Of a stretch of 64,000 nt of DNA, positions 1 to 7,685 are shown piece after piece; positions within the stretch are counted from its first letter, which is position 1; each line of letters begins with the position of its first letter. The notes below the pieces were generated by a model, which saw only the letters and a list, made by a program, of their open reading frames with translations, was not told the origin of the DNA and made no database searches. Both the position numbers and the translations under genes were made by a program. Source of the DNA: CAIXQW01 sp046049675 (GTDB taxonomy: Bacteria; Bacteroidota; Bacteroidia; Chitinophagales; Chitinophagaceae); contig JBJORA010000014.1 of the NCBI GenBank assembly GCA_046049675.1, forward strand, positions 1-64,000. The letters run 5' to 3'.

Positions 1-2
1 TA

Positions 3-575
3 GGTTTCCCTGGTGCAAAAGACATGAAGAAGAGCGCGCAAGCTTTAGAAGTTGATTGCGACATTCTTGTACCTGCAGCTTTGGAAAATGTAATCAATGG
101 CGATAATGCACCACGCATCAAAGCAAAGATTATTGCAGAAGCAGCAAATGGCCCACTTACGCCAGAAGCAGATGCAGTATTTGCAAAGAAAGGTGTAATC
201 GTAGTGCCTGATATGTATATCAATGCAGGTGGTGTAACAGTAAGCTATTTTGAGTGGTTAAAGAACTTGAGCCACGTACGTTATGGCCGTTTAGAAAAGC
301 GTTTTGAAGAAACAACTAACCGCAATATCGTTAGCAAGGTAGAAGAAATGACAGGTAAGAAATTATCTACGAAAGAAAAAGAAATGCTTGTGCATGGTCC
401 TGATGAAGTTGATCTAGTGCACAGCGGTCTTGAAGATACAATGATTGGTAGCTACCACGAGATTAAAGAAAGTTGGTTAAGCAGCAAGAAAATCGAAGAT
501 ATGCGTACCGCAGCTTTTGTAAGCGCAATCAATAAGATTGGTGTTAGTTACACAGAGTTGGGTATCTTCCCTTAA
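3..575 (+). CDS. Glu/Leu/Phe/Val dehydrogenase, C-terminal part (cut by window edge)
   Basis: The reading frame is open from the window edge, so the gene starts upstream; 190 residues are visible. It encodes the C-terminal NAD(P)-binding half of a glutamate dehydrogenase family enzyme, which interconverts glutamate and 2-oxoglutarate in the cytoplasm. The stretch reading IIAEAANGPLTPEAD followed by VVPDMYINAGGVTVSYFEW is the family's conserved nucleotide-domain signature, and the C-terminal helix ending in YTELGIFP is also typical. A strong hairpin terminator follows 25 bases after the stop. Glutamate is the likely substrate because this block matches GDH rather than leucine or phenylalanine dehydrogenase, but the catalytic N-terminal half is not visible. 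Confidence 0.9.
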   Translation, partial: GFPGAKDMKKSAQALEVDCDILVPAALENVINGDNAPRIKAKIIAEAANGPLTPEADAVFAKKGVIVVPDMYINAGGVTVSYFEWLKNLSHVRYGRLEKRFEETTNRNIVSKVEEMTGKKLSTKEKEMLVHGPDEVDLVHSGLEDTMIGSYHEIKESWLSSKKIEDMRTAAFVSAINKIGVSYTELGIFP

Positions 576-600
576 TTGTAATCAAATCACAAAAAATCAA

Positions 601-626
601 AAGGTCGCCTCGTGCGGCCTTTTTTT
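601..626. terminator. Bidirectional intrinsic terminator
   Basis: An 8-bp stem (601-608 with 614-621, one G-T pair) closes a 5-base loop and is followed by a run of seven T. On the other strand the stem is followed by T-rich sequence too, so it can end both the dehydrogenase gene (plus) and the convergent RNase Z gene (minus). Confidence 0.88.
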
Positions 627-642
627 ATGCGAGTACAAGCTG

Positions 643-1542
643 CTATGCAATCTCCACCACCAAACCTTCACTTGCCAGTATTACGTGCTCATATATAGCA
701 GATGCTTGTTCTAGCAAAATACTTGTGTCCTGATAACTGCTACTGTAATGCCCAATTACTAGTTGCTTTACTGCAGCTTGCTTTGCAACTTCTGCGGCTT
801 GCGCAGCGGTGCTATGTTTGCGTGCAATCGCTTTTTCAATATTTTCTGTACTATAAGTGGCTTCATGATACAATAAGTTGCTACCTTTTGCATGCAAAAT
901 TGTGCTTTCGCAAAATGCCGTGTCCGCACTATAGGTGTAGATAATGCTTGGCTTACCAGCAGCTGTTACCAGCTCGTTTGCTACGACACTGCCATCATTG
1001 CGTTCGTAATCTTTGCCTTCAGCAAGTTGATTCAAAAAGTAATGGGGGATTTCATATTTCTGCACTTGCTCAGGAAGCACAACACGTGGCTTAAACTTTT
1101 TTGTTACACGCAAACCATGTGTATCTACACTGTGGTCTACAGGAAAAGCAAGCAGTTGTAAATTATCTGTCTCTAATAAAATTTGAGTAGCGCCTTCTTG
1201 CAAATCAACAAACTGTACAGCATAGGGTAGCGCATAATCTAACTGCATATTGATAATATTTTGCAAGGCAGCAGGCGCAAAAATCGTAAGGCTTGCCATG
1301 CGGCCAAGAAGTGCTTGCGTGGTAAGCCACCCAATTAAACCAAAGTAATGGTCGCCGTGCATATGGCTAATGAAAATGTACTTGATTCGGCTACTTCTAA
1401 TATCATACTTCTGCATCTGTATCTGGGCACCCTCGCCGCAGTCGATGAGTATACACTCGTGGCCAGTATCAAGCACTTGGCTTGTTGGATAGCGTCCATG
1501 AGCAGGTATAGCACCATTACAACCAAGTATTGTTAATTTCAT
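643..1542 (-). CDS. rnz: Ribonuclease Z
   Basis: This is a metallo-beta-lactamase-fold tRNA 3'-processing endonuclease, which trims the 3' trailers of tRNA precursors in the cytoplasm. The protein is 299 residues, normal for the short bacterial form. The N-terminus MKLTILGCNGAIP is the family start, followed by the zinc motif HMHGDHYFGL, a distal YSADTAF segment, HEATY and a late IGHYSS, which supply the remaining metal ligands. The open frame extends 18 codons further upstream to 1596, but that extension would overlap the TAGCTTTG promoter box at 1549-1556 and has no family resemblance, so 1542 is chosen. It is convergent with the dehydrogenase gene and divergent from clpC. Confidence 0.95.
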   Translation of the reverse strand: MKLTILGCNGAIPAHGRYPTSQVLDTGHECILIDCGEGAQIQMQKYDIRSSRIKYIFISHMHGDHYFGLIGWLTTQALLGRMASLTIFAPAALQNIINMQLDYALPYAVQFVDLQEGATQILLETDNLQLLAFPVDHSVDTHGLRVTKKFKPRVVLPEQVQKYEIPHYFLNQLAEGKDYERNDGSVVANELVTAAGKPSIIYTYSADTAFCESTILHAKGSNLLYHEATYSTENIEKAIARKHSTAAQAAEVAKQAAVKQLVIGHYSSSYQDTSILLEQASAIYEHVILASEGLVVEIA

Positions 1543-1548
1543 TGCGGG

Positions 1549-1556
1549 CAAAGCTA
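1549..1556 (-). promoter_or_regulatory. rnz -7 box (TAGCTTTG)
   Basis: An exact TAnnTTTG match reads toward rnz and ends 6 bases before its ATG. No clear -33 TTTG is seen at the usual distance. If used, the mRNA would have almost no leader. Confidence 0.6.
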
Positions 1557-1749
1557 CAGATATTTTTTGGGCACTTTTCTTAGTCTGCGACACCAAAAAA
1601 AACTGTTTATCGGTCCTTAATGGCCGCTATTTGAAAAGTAATTAACATAAGCAAACTTGCCTTTTTAACACATTGTGCATTCATTATCTGCCATTTATTC
1701 AGTTTTTAACGCATATTTGAAGCAAAAGGGCACAAAAATTGCGTGGTAC

Positions 1750-1757
1750 TATATTTG
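1750..1757 (+). promoter_or_regulatory. clpC -7 box (TATATTTG)
   Basis: An exact TAnnTTTG match lies 66 bases before the clpC ATG. The upstream half of the promoter is not convincing. It sits in the 281-base divergent spacer between rnz and clpC, where I see no CIRCE-type or CtsR-like operator. Confidence 0.45.
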
Positions 1758-1823
1758 GTATAAACAAATAATCAAGTTAGTACAAACGTATAACAACTAT
1801 ATTTGAACAAGAAAACGGGGCGT

Positions 1824-4352
1824 ATGGATTCACATTTTTCACCGAAGGTAAAAGAGATAATAACTTATAGTCGCGAAGAGGCAATACGCCTTGGTAACGA
1901 TTTTATTGGCATAGAACATTTAATGCTTGGCATGATACGCGAGGCCGATGGCTTGGCGCTACGTGTGCTTGGCAATTTGAATGTCAATGTGCAAGAACTT
2001 AAATATGAACTTGAGCAAGCCATAAAAGGCAAAGGCGATGGCAAGATTGAGAAAGCTACAAGTTTGCCATTAACGAAGCAAGCAGAAAAGGTTATTCGTA
2101 TTACCATTTTGGAAGCTAAGGGTTTAAAGAGCACTTTAGTAGAAAGTGAGCACATCATATTAAGCATCCTACGCAACAAAGAAAATATCGTTGCGCAAAT
2201 ACTTAATAACTATGGCGTAAACTACGATGCATACAAGGGTGAACTAACAGGCGAAAACCAAAACGATCCATTTACGGCAAGCGATAGTTACCGCGATGAA
2301 GATGATGAAGACCGTGGACAATCGGCTAGCAAAAAACCAACTGGTGGTAAGCAAAGTAAAACACCGGTACTCGATAATTTTGGTAGAGATATTACTAAGC
2401 TTGCAGAGAACGCTAGCCTTGACCCAATTGTTGGACGCGAAAAAGAAATTGAGCGCGTTTCACAAATATTAAGTCGTCGTAAGAAAAATAATCCAATCCT
2501 TATTGGCGAACCTGGCGTTGGTAAAACAGCAATTATTGAAGGCTTAGCGTTACGCATTGTGCAACGCAAGGTTGCGCGTGTGCTTTTTGATAAGCGCGTT
2601 ATTAGTTTGGATCTTGCTGCGCTTGTAGCTGGCACAAAATATCGCGGCCAGTTCGAAGAGCGTATGAAGGCTATCATGAACGAGCTTGAAAAGAATCGCG
2701 ATGTCATTTTATTTATTGATGAAATCCATACGATTGTTGGTGCAGGCGGTGCTAGTGGTAGCCTAGATGCAAGCAATATCTTTAAGCCGGCATTAGCGCG
2801 TGGCGAATTGCAGTGCATTGGCGCTACTACGCTTGATGAGTATCGCACAAACATCGAGAAAGATGGTGCATTAGATAGACGTTTTCAAAAAGTGCTTGTA
2901 GAGCAGCCAACGGTTGAAGAAGCGGTGACGATTCTTACTAACTTAAAACCAAAGTACGAAGAGTATCACAATGTGCGTTATAGCGACGATGCAATAAAGA
3001 GTTGCGTTACGATGAGCACACGTTATATGACAGATCGTTTGTTGCCAGACAAAGCCATTGACGTAATGGACGAAGCTGGTGCGCGTGTGCATTTGAAAAA
3101 CATAGATGTACCGCAAAACATCTTGGATATAGAAAAGAAGCTCGAAGAAATTAAAGCAGAAAAAAACAAAGTGGTGAAAAGCCAAATGTTTGAAGAAGCA
3201 GCAAATTTGCGTGATGCCGAAAAGAAATTACAAGGTGAGTTAGAGGCTGCAAAAGTAGAGTGGGAGGAAGCGATGAAGAATCAAGCTATTCCGATCAACG
3301 AAGAAGATATTGCTGAAGTCGTAAGCATGATGACAGGTATACCTGTGATGCGCATGGTAGAAGCCGAAAGCGAAAAACTGCGTGATATGGGTAATCGCCT
3401 TAAGGGTAGCGTTATCGGACAGGACGAAGCCATTGCAAAAGTTGTAAAAGCTATTCAGCGTAATCGTGTAGGCCTCAAGGATCCTAAAAAGCCCATTGGT
3501 TCATTTATCTTCTTAGGCCCTACTGGTGTTGGTAAAACAGAATTAGCGCGTAAGTTAGCCAAGTTTATGTTTGACGATAGCGAAGCTTTGTTGCGCATAG
3601 ATATGAGCGAGTATATGGAGAAATTCAGTCTTACACGACTAATAGGAGCGCCTCCAGGATATGTAGGATACGAAGAAGGTGGTCAGCTTACCGAAAAGGT
3701 TCGCCGCAAGCCGTACAGTGTAATTCTGTTAGATGAGATAGAAAAAGCGCATCCAGATATCTACAATATTTTATTGCAAGTATTAGATGATGGTCAGCTA
3801 ACTGATGGTTTAGGCCGCAAGGTTGACTTTAAGAACACGCTCATCATTATGACAAGTAATATTGGTGCTCGTCAATTAAAAGAATTTGGAGCAGGTGTTG
3901 GTTTTGCTACAAGCAACCGTCTAGAAAGTGCTGATGACAATAATAAAGCTGTTATTGAAAAAGCATTAAAGCGTACATTCTCTCCTGAGTTTTTAAATCG
4001 TATTGATGATGTAATTGTGTTTAACTCACTTACAAAAGAGCATATCAACGAAATCATCGACTTGGTAATGATGGATGTATTGAAGCGTTTAGCTGATATG
4101 GGCATCATCGTAGATATTACAGAAAAAGCAAAAGACTTTATTGCAGATAAAGGTTACGATGCGCAATACGGTGCGAGACCTTTACATCGTGCAATTCAAA
4201 AGTATCTAGAAGATCCTTTGGCTGAAGAAATACTAAACCATAGTATTAAAGAAGGCGATACGCTAGTTGCGGATTTAGATGAAGAGAATGGTAAGATACT
4301 TTTTACTGTGAAGCCATCTAGCCCAAGCAAGAAGAAAAGCAATAAAGAATAG
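1824..4352 (+). CDS. clpC: ClpC-type AAA+ unfoldase (ATP-dependent Clp protease subunit)
   Basis: This is a Hsp100 unfoldase that feeds substrates to ClpP and rescues damaged proteins. It has 842 residues. The order is: two Clp N-terminal repeats (about 1-145), an acidic linker with DEDDED near 158-164, AAA+ domain 1 with Walker A GEPGVGKT (228-235), a coiled middle region with a UVR-like segment (about 430-465, EEAANLRDAEKKL), and AAA+ domain 2 with Walker A GPTGVGKT and the APPGYVGYEEGG pore segment. A VGF tripeptide in domain 2 fits a ClpP-docking loop. A TTG at 1803 could extend it by 7 codons, but the ATG at 1824 gives the canonical MDSHFSPKVKEII start. The next gene follows after 9 bases, so they are probably co-transcribed. 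Confidence 0.96.
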   Translation: MDSHFSPKVKEIITYSREEAIRLGNDFIGIEHLMLGMIREADGLALRVLGNLNVNVQELKYELEQAIKGKGDGKIEKATSLPLTKQAEKVIRITILEAKGLKSTLVESEHIILSILRNKENIVAQILNNYGVNYDAYKGELTGENQNDPFTASDSYRDEDDEDRGQSASKKPTGGKQSKTPVLDNFGRDITKLAENASLDPIVGREKEIERVSQILSRRKKNNPILIGEPGVGKTAIIEGLALRIVQRKVARVLFDKRVISLDLAALVAGTKYRGQFEERMKAIMNELEKNRDVILFIDEIHTIVGAGGASGSLDASNIFKPALARGELQCIGATTLDEYRTNIEKDGALDRRFQKVLVEQPTVEEAVTILTNLKPKYEEYHNVRYSDDAIKSCVTMSTRYMTDRLLPDKAIDVMDEAGARVHLKNIDVPQNILDIEKKLEEIKAEKNKVVKSQMFEEAANLRDAEKKLQGELEAAKVEWEEAMKNQAIPINEEDIAEVVSMMTGIPVMRMVEAESEKLRDMGNRLKGSVIGQDEAIAKVVKAIQRNRVGLKDPKKPIGSFIFLGPTGVGKTELARKLAKFMFDDSEALLRIDMSEYMEKFSLTRLIGAPPGYVGYEEGGQLTEKVRRKPYSVILLDEIEKAHPDIYNILLQVLDDGQLTDGLGRKVDFKNTLIIMTSNIGARQLKEFGAGVGFATSNRLESADDNNKAVIEKALKRTFSPEFLNRIDDVIVFNSLTKEHINEIIDLVMMDVLKRLADMGIIVDITEKAKDFIADKGYDAQYGARPLHRAIQKYLEDPLAEEILNHSIKEGDTLVADLDEENGKILFTVKPSSPSKKKSNKE

Positions 4353-4361
4353 CGCCATTCA

Positions 4362-5249
4362 ATGATTCAGTACAACCCCAAAGATTGGTTCACTTTTATC
4401 TTTAGGGCACATAAGGCAGATACAGTTAGAATACTAGCTAAGATGATGCTAGCGCTAGCTGTGTATTGTTTGCTGGTCGCTTGGCTAGAAAAGGAAGTAT
4501 TCAAACTTACCGATAGCAATTTGGTAAAGAATTTGCCTTTATTACATACACTATTGGGTTCGGTTATCTCGCTACTTTTAGTTTTTCGTACAAATACCGC
4601 TTATGACAGGTGGTGGGAAGGTCGTAAGTTGTTAGGATCGCTTACAAACACGAGTCGAGCTTTAGCGATAAAGATAAATGCATACTTGCAAGGTCAAGCA
4701 CATGCGGATCGCAGGGCATATTTCAAAACAGCAATTCCTTTTTTTGCATCAAGTTTACGCACGCATCTACTTAAGCAATCAACTGCCGAAGAGTTGTTTA
4801 GCGAAGACGTGCATCACCATGTCATCAATAATTTTGATAAAGAAGCACATATACCGAACCAGGTTTGTAATAGTTTAGTAATGCAAATTACTGAGGCCTA
4901 TAAAGCAGGAAGCATCACGGATATACAAATGGTAAATCTAAATGCAGATGTACAAGAGTTTGTAAATATTTGTGGTGCATGCGAGCGAATTAGAAATACA
5001 CCGATACCATTTTCATATAGTGCATTCTTAAAGAAATTTATTTTCTTTTACGTTATGACGATGCCTTTTGGTTTTGTATTTAGCCTAGGCTATTTATGTG
5101 TACCAGTAGTCGTATTTATTTTTTATGTCTTAGCTAGTTTAGAGTTGATTGCAGAAGAAATTGAAGAGCCATTTGGAGACGATGTCAATGATTTGCCTGT
5201 TGGATTAATCGCTGCCAATATTAAGAAGCACGTCGAAGAAATATTGTAG
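4362..5249 (+). CDS. Bestrophin-family (UPF0187) membrane channel protein
   Basis: This is a 295-residue inner-membrane protein of the bacterial bestrophin/RFP-TM family, which form pentameric ion channels. The family hallmark is visible: two hydrophobic segments near residues 25-45 and 65-80, followed by the conserved FRTNTAYDRWWEGRK motif, a cytoplasmic helical region, and a second hydrophobic pair near 220-265 that ends in EEIEEPFGDDVNDLP. Bacterial members studied so far conduct cations, while animal members conduct chloride, so ion selectivity cannot be read from the sequence. It follows clpC by 9 bases and probably shares its transcript, although a functional link to proteolysis is not evident. 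Confidence 0.9.
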   Translation: MIQYNPKDWFTFIFRAHKADTVRILAKMMLALAVYCLLVAWLEKEVFKLTDSNLVKNLPLLHTLLGSVISLLLVFRTNTAYDRWWEGRKLLGSLTNTSRALAIKINAYLQGQAHADRRAYFKTAIPFFASSLRTHLLKQSTAEELFSEDVHHHVINNFDKEAHIPNQVCNSLVMQITEAYKAGSITDIQMVNLNADVQEFVNICGACERIRNTPIPFSYSAFLKKFIFFYVMTMPFGFVFSLGYLCVPVVVFIFYVLASLELIAEEIEEPFGDDVNDLPVGLIAANIKKHVEEIL

Positions 5250-5382
5250 TTGTTTTCTTTTTTTTTTGGTGCGAAAAATGACCAGTTAAATAGGGCTAGC
5301 GTCATTTATGATTTTTGTAGAATTGCTATGCTATAGCCATAAAATACCACTCACTATAAAACGTAAAATATTTGCCGTAGAA

Positions 5383-5390
5383 TATTTTTG
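5383..5390 (+). promoter_or_regulatory. -7 box (TATTTTTG) of SPFH lipoprotein gene
   Basis: An exact TAnnTTTG match lies 32 bases before the ATG at 5423, in the 173-base gap after the bestrophin gene. A TTTG at the proper distance upstream is not seen. Confidence 0.5.
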
Positions 5391-5422
5391 TAGTAGTGAT
5401 AACAATTAAAAACTTGTGTATT

Positions 5423-6208
5423 ATGACAACAAAATCAAAGTTCTACCAACCAATTATTGCAGCACTATTCTGCGGCAGTTTACTAACATCTTGCGCAATT
5501 ATTAGACCGGGCGAAGTAGGCGTTAAACAACGCTTAGGCAAATTAGATGACCGTATATATTCAGAGGGTACACTCGTTTACAATCCTTTTCTTACAACCG
5601 TAGTACGCACATCTATTCAAACTAACAATCTTGAACTATCATTAAGTTTGCCAAGCAAAGAAGGCTTAAGTATTACTTCTCAAATTTCTATCCTTTATAA
5701 AATAGACAAAGCCAAGGCAATTGAACTATTGCGCACCTTTGGCGACGATTACGAAGGTGTAATTGCTAATGTATTTAGAAGTGCAAGTGCAGATGTTTGT
5801 GCAAAGTTTTTTGCAAAGGATATGCATAGCGGTATGCGTGCCGATATAGAGAAAGCTATTCGTGATCAAATGAATACAACCTTTACAGGTAAGGGTATCA
5901 TTATTGAAGCAGTATTAATGAAGAGTATTCAATTGCCTGCTGGCTTGGCTACAAGTATCGAGCAAAAGCTACAGGCAGAGCAAGAGGCGATGCGCATGGA
6001 ATTTGTTTTACAACAAGAAAAATTGGAGGCAGAGCGCAAAATTATTTCGGCAAAAGGTACACGCGATGCACAGCAAATTTTAAGCGAAGGATTAACTGAT
6101 CAAATTATCAAGCAACGCAGTATTGAAGCGTTTATGGAATTAAGTAAAAGTCCAAATGCTAAAATTATCATTACAGATGGTAAAGCACCGTATTTGATTA
6201 GCAACTAA
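5423..6208 (+). CDS. SPFH/prohibitin-domain lipoprotein
   Basis: This is a 261-residue protein with an SPFH (prohibitin/stomatin) domain covering most of its length: PGEVGVKQRLGKL, an ILYKIDKAKAIELL segment, and a long C-terminal coiled coil rich in Q/E/A/K (about 185-235) as in prohibitins. Prohibitin-like proteins form membrane-bound rings and scaffold other proteins. Unusually, the N-terminus is a lipoprotein signal (hydrophobic stretch ending LLTSC, Cys about residue 24) instead of the usual uncleaved anchor, so the domain should face the periplasm. The longest frame starts at a GTG at 5396, but the ATG at 5423 gives a clean signal peptide and follows the -7 box at a sensible distance. 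It has its own promoter and no operon partners. Confidence 0.87.
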   Translation: MTTKSKFYQPIIAALFCGSLLTSCAIIRPGEVGVKQRLGKLDDRIYSEGTLVYNPFLTTVVRTSIQTNNLELSLSLPSKEGLSITSQISILYKIDKAKAIELLRTFGDDYEGVIANVFRSASADVCAKFFAKDMHSGMRADIEKAIRDQMNTTFTGKGIIIEAVLMKSIQLPAGLATSIEQKLQAEQEAMRMEFVLQQEKLEAERKIISAKGTRDAQQILSEGLTDQIIKQRSIEAFMELSKSPNAKIIITDGKAPYLISN

Positions 6209-6242
6209 TTTTATGGTTTCATCTAAGATTTTCGTAAGGCAA

Positions 6243-6273
6243 TTTGCATAGTGTTGCAACCGTGCTACTTTTG
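6243..6273 (+). promoter_or_regulatory. Promoter TTTG-N19-TACTTTTG
   Basis: Both halves match the Bacteroidota sigma consensus exactly: TTTG at 6243-6246 and TACTTTTG at 6266-6273. The ATG of the downstream gene begins only 4 bases after the box, so transcription should start at or next to the start codon. Confidence 0.75.
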
Positions 6274-6277
6274 CCTT

Positions 6278-7372
6278 ATGACTATTGTAAAGAACCTATT
6301 AATTGCATGCTTTAGTATTATTACCATTAGTACTTCAGCACAAACACATCAAACATTTTTCTTAGGACATAGCTTGGTTAATTTTCATGTGCCTAATATG
6401 GTGCAAAAATTAAGCACAGCTGCTGCACAGAACTTTAGCTATGATTTGCATATTGGCAATGGCGCTAATTTGTTGTTTCATTGGACAAACCCAAATAGCC
6501 CAGGCGCTCAGGGTGACCTTTGGGATACCACAATGGATAATGGAGGCTACGAACATTTTATATTTACTGAAGCGGTACCATTGCAAGGCCATCTTACGTG
6601 GAGTAATACATACAGAATAGCAGATAGTTTTTGCAGCCATATGAATTTGTACAATCCTTCTTGCAAATTCTATGTGTATGAAACCTGGCATTGTACCAAA
6701 AGTGGCAACGGCAGCACCAGTGGTATTGGTGGCGCTCCTTGCGATTGGGATCCAGGCAGCACTGTTCAATGGCGCACAAGGCTAACCAATGACCTGCCGT
6801 TGTGGGAAGGCATCGCAGACAGCGTGGCTGCTAAATTTCCAGGCAGAGTATTTGTAATTCCTGCGGGTCAAGCACTTGCTAGACTTAGCGATAGCATAGA
6901 CGCTGGTAAAGTCGCGGGTTTAGATAGCATAGAACAACTGTTTACCGATGATATTCACTTAAGCAATAGTGGCAATTATTTTATCGCATGTGTAATGTTT
7001 AGCGTTATTCATGGTATTAGCCCTGCCAATTTACCAAATCAGCTTACTGACGAATGGGGTAGCTTGTATAGTAGTTATCCAACAGTAAGCCAGGCGCAAA
7101 AAATGCAACAGATTGCATTTGAAACCGTTTGTGATTATTCTAATAGTGGTGTCTTTTGTTCTCCACTTGAAATAGAAATAGAAGGTCAACATGTAGTAAA
7201 TAGTAGTGAAGCATATAAGGAACTTGTTAGCATTTACAACTTGCAGGGTAGTCTAATTTGCACAGAGCACTTTTCTCCCATCCAATTAAAAGCTTATCTT
7301 CAACAATTGCCGCTAGGTTTTTATTTTGTACAGCAAAAAGGAGCAATAAGTAGACATTGGATTGGTCAATAG
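6278..7372 (+). CDS. Secreted SGNH/GDSL-like hydrolase with C-terminal sorting-like domain
   Basis: This is a 364-residue secreted protein. A signal peptide (about 1-22, ending STSAQ) precedes a block I-like FFLGHSLVNF motif in which Ser would be the nucleophile, and a late DDIHLSNSGNYF block that supplies the Asp and His of an SGNH esterase triad. The middle contains GNGAN and a TWHCTKSGN-type Cys/Gly-rich segment. The last 70 residues, with a SIYNLQGSLI and LPLGFYFV pattern, look like a divergent T9SS type A sorting domain, so export to the cell surface is likely. The start at ATG 6278 is preferred over GTG 6251 because the promoter box at 6266-6273 lies between them. The substrate is unknown; acyl or acetyl esters of glycans are the usual targets of the fold. 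Confidence 0.75.
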   Translation: MTIVKNLLIACFSIITISTSAQTHQTFFLGHSLVNFHVPNMVQKLSTAAAQNFSYDLHIGNGANLLFHWTNPNSPGAQGDLWDTTMDNGGYEHFIFTEAVPLQGHLTWSNTYRIADSFCSHMNLYNPSCKFYVYETWHCTKSGNGSTSGIGGAPCDWDPGSTVQWRTRLTNDLPLWEGIADSVAAKFPGRVFVIPAGQALARLSDSIDAGKVAGLDSIEQLFTDDIHLSNSGNYFIACVMFSVIHGISPANLPNQLTDEWGSLYSSYPTVSQAQKMQQIAFETVCDYSNSGVFCSPLEIEIEGQHVVNSSEAYKELVSIYNLQGSLICTEHFSPIQLKAYLQQLPLGFYFVQQKGAISRHWIGQ

Positions 7373-7685
7373 ATCAAAAAATATAAGGCCCAAATTCGTA
7401 AGGTTTATGAACTGATGTTGCATTTGTGTGAAAAGTTGCCAGCTTAGCGTATGATATATATGTAGTAATTACTTTAAGTACGCTCCCCGTAAAGTAATAA
7501 GTTGTTGATAATCAGCAATATGCGATAATCTTCAAAAAACAAATCACTGAACCTCAGCGTTTTACAGGCGATTTTGTGGATAAAATTTACGTTAATATTT
7601 GCCTAAGAAATGAGGTAAAGGTATTTTTGACGCTTCGTTCCAATTTTTTGCATAGCGAAAAAGGACTACAAAACCAAATGTAAAA
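7373..7685. other. Intergenic region (313 bases) before the giant gene
   Basis: No open frame or RNA gene is recognised. The last 90 bases hold the promoter for the next gene and a leader of about 50 bases. No clear terminator is seen after the SGNH gene. Confidence 0.6.
7598..7629 (+). promoter_or_regulatory. Promoter TTTG-N20-TATTTTTG of giant gene
   Basis: TTTG lies at 7598-7601 and TATTTTTG at 7622-7629, both exact consensus halves at 20-base spacing. The start codon is 56 bases further on, so this transcript has a true leader, unlike many genes in this window. Confidence 0.72.
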
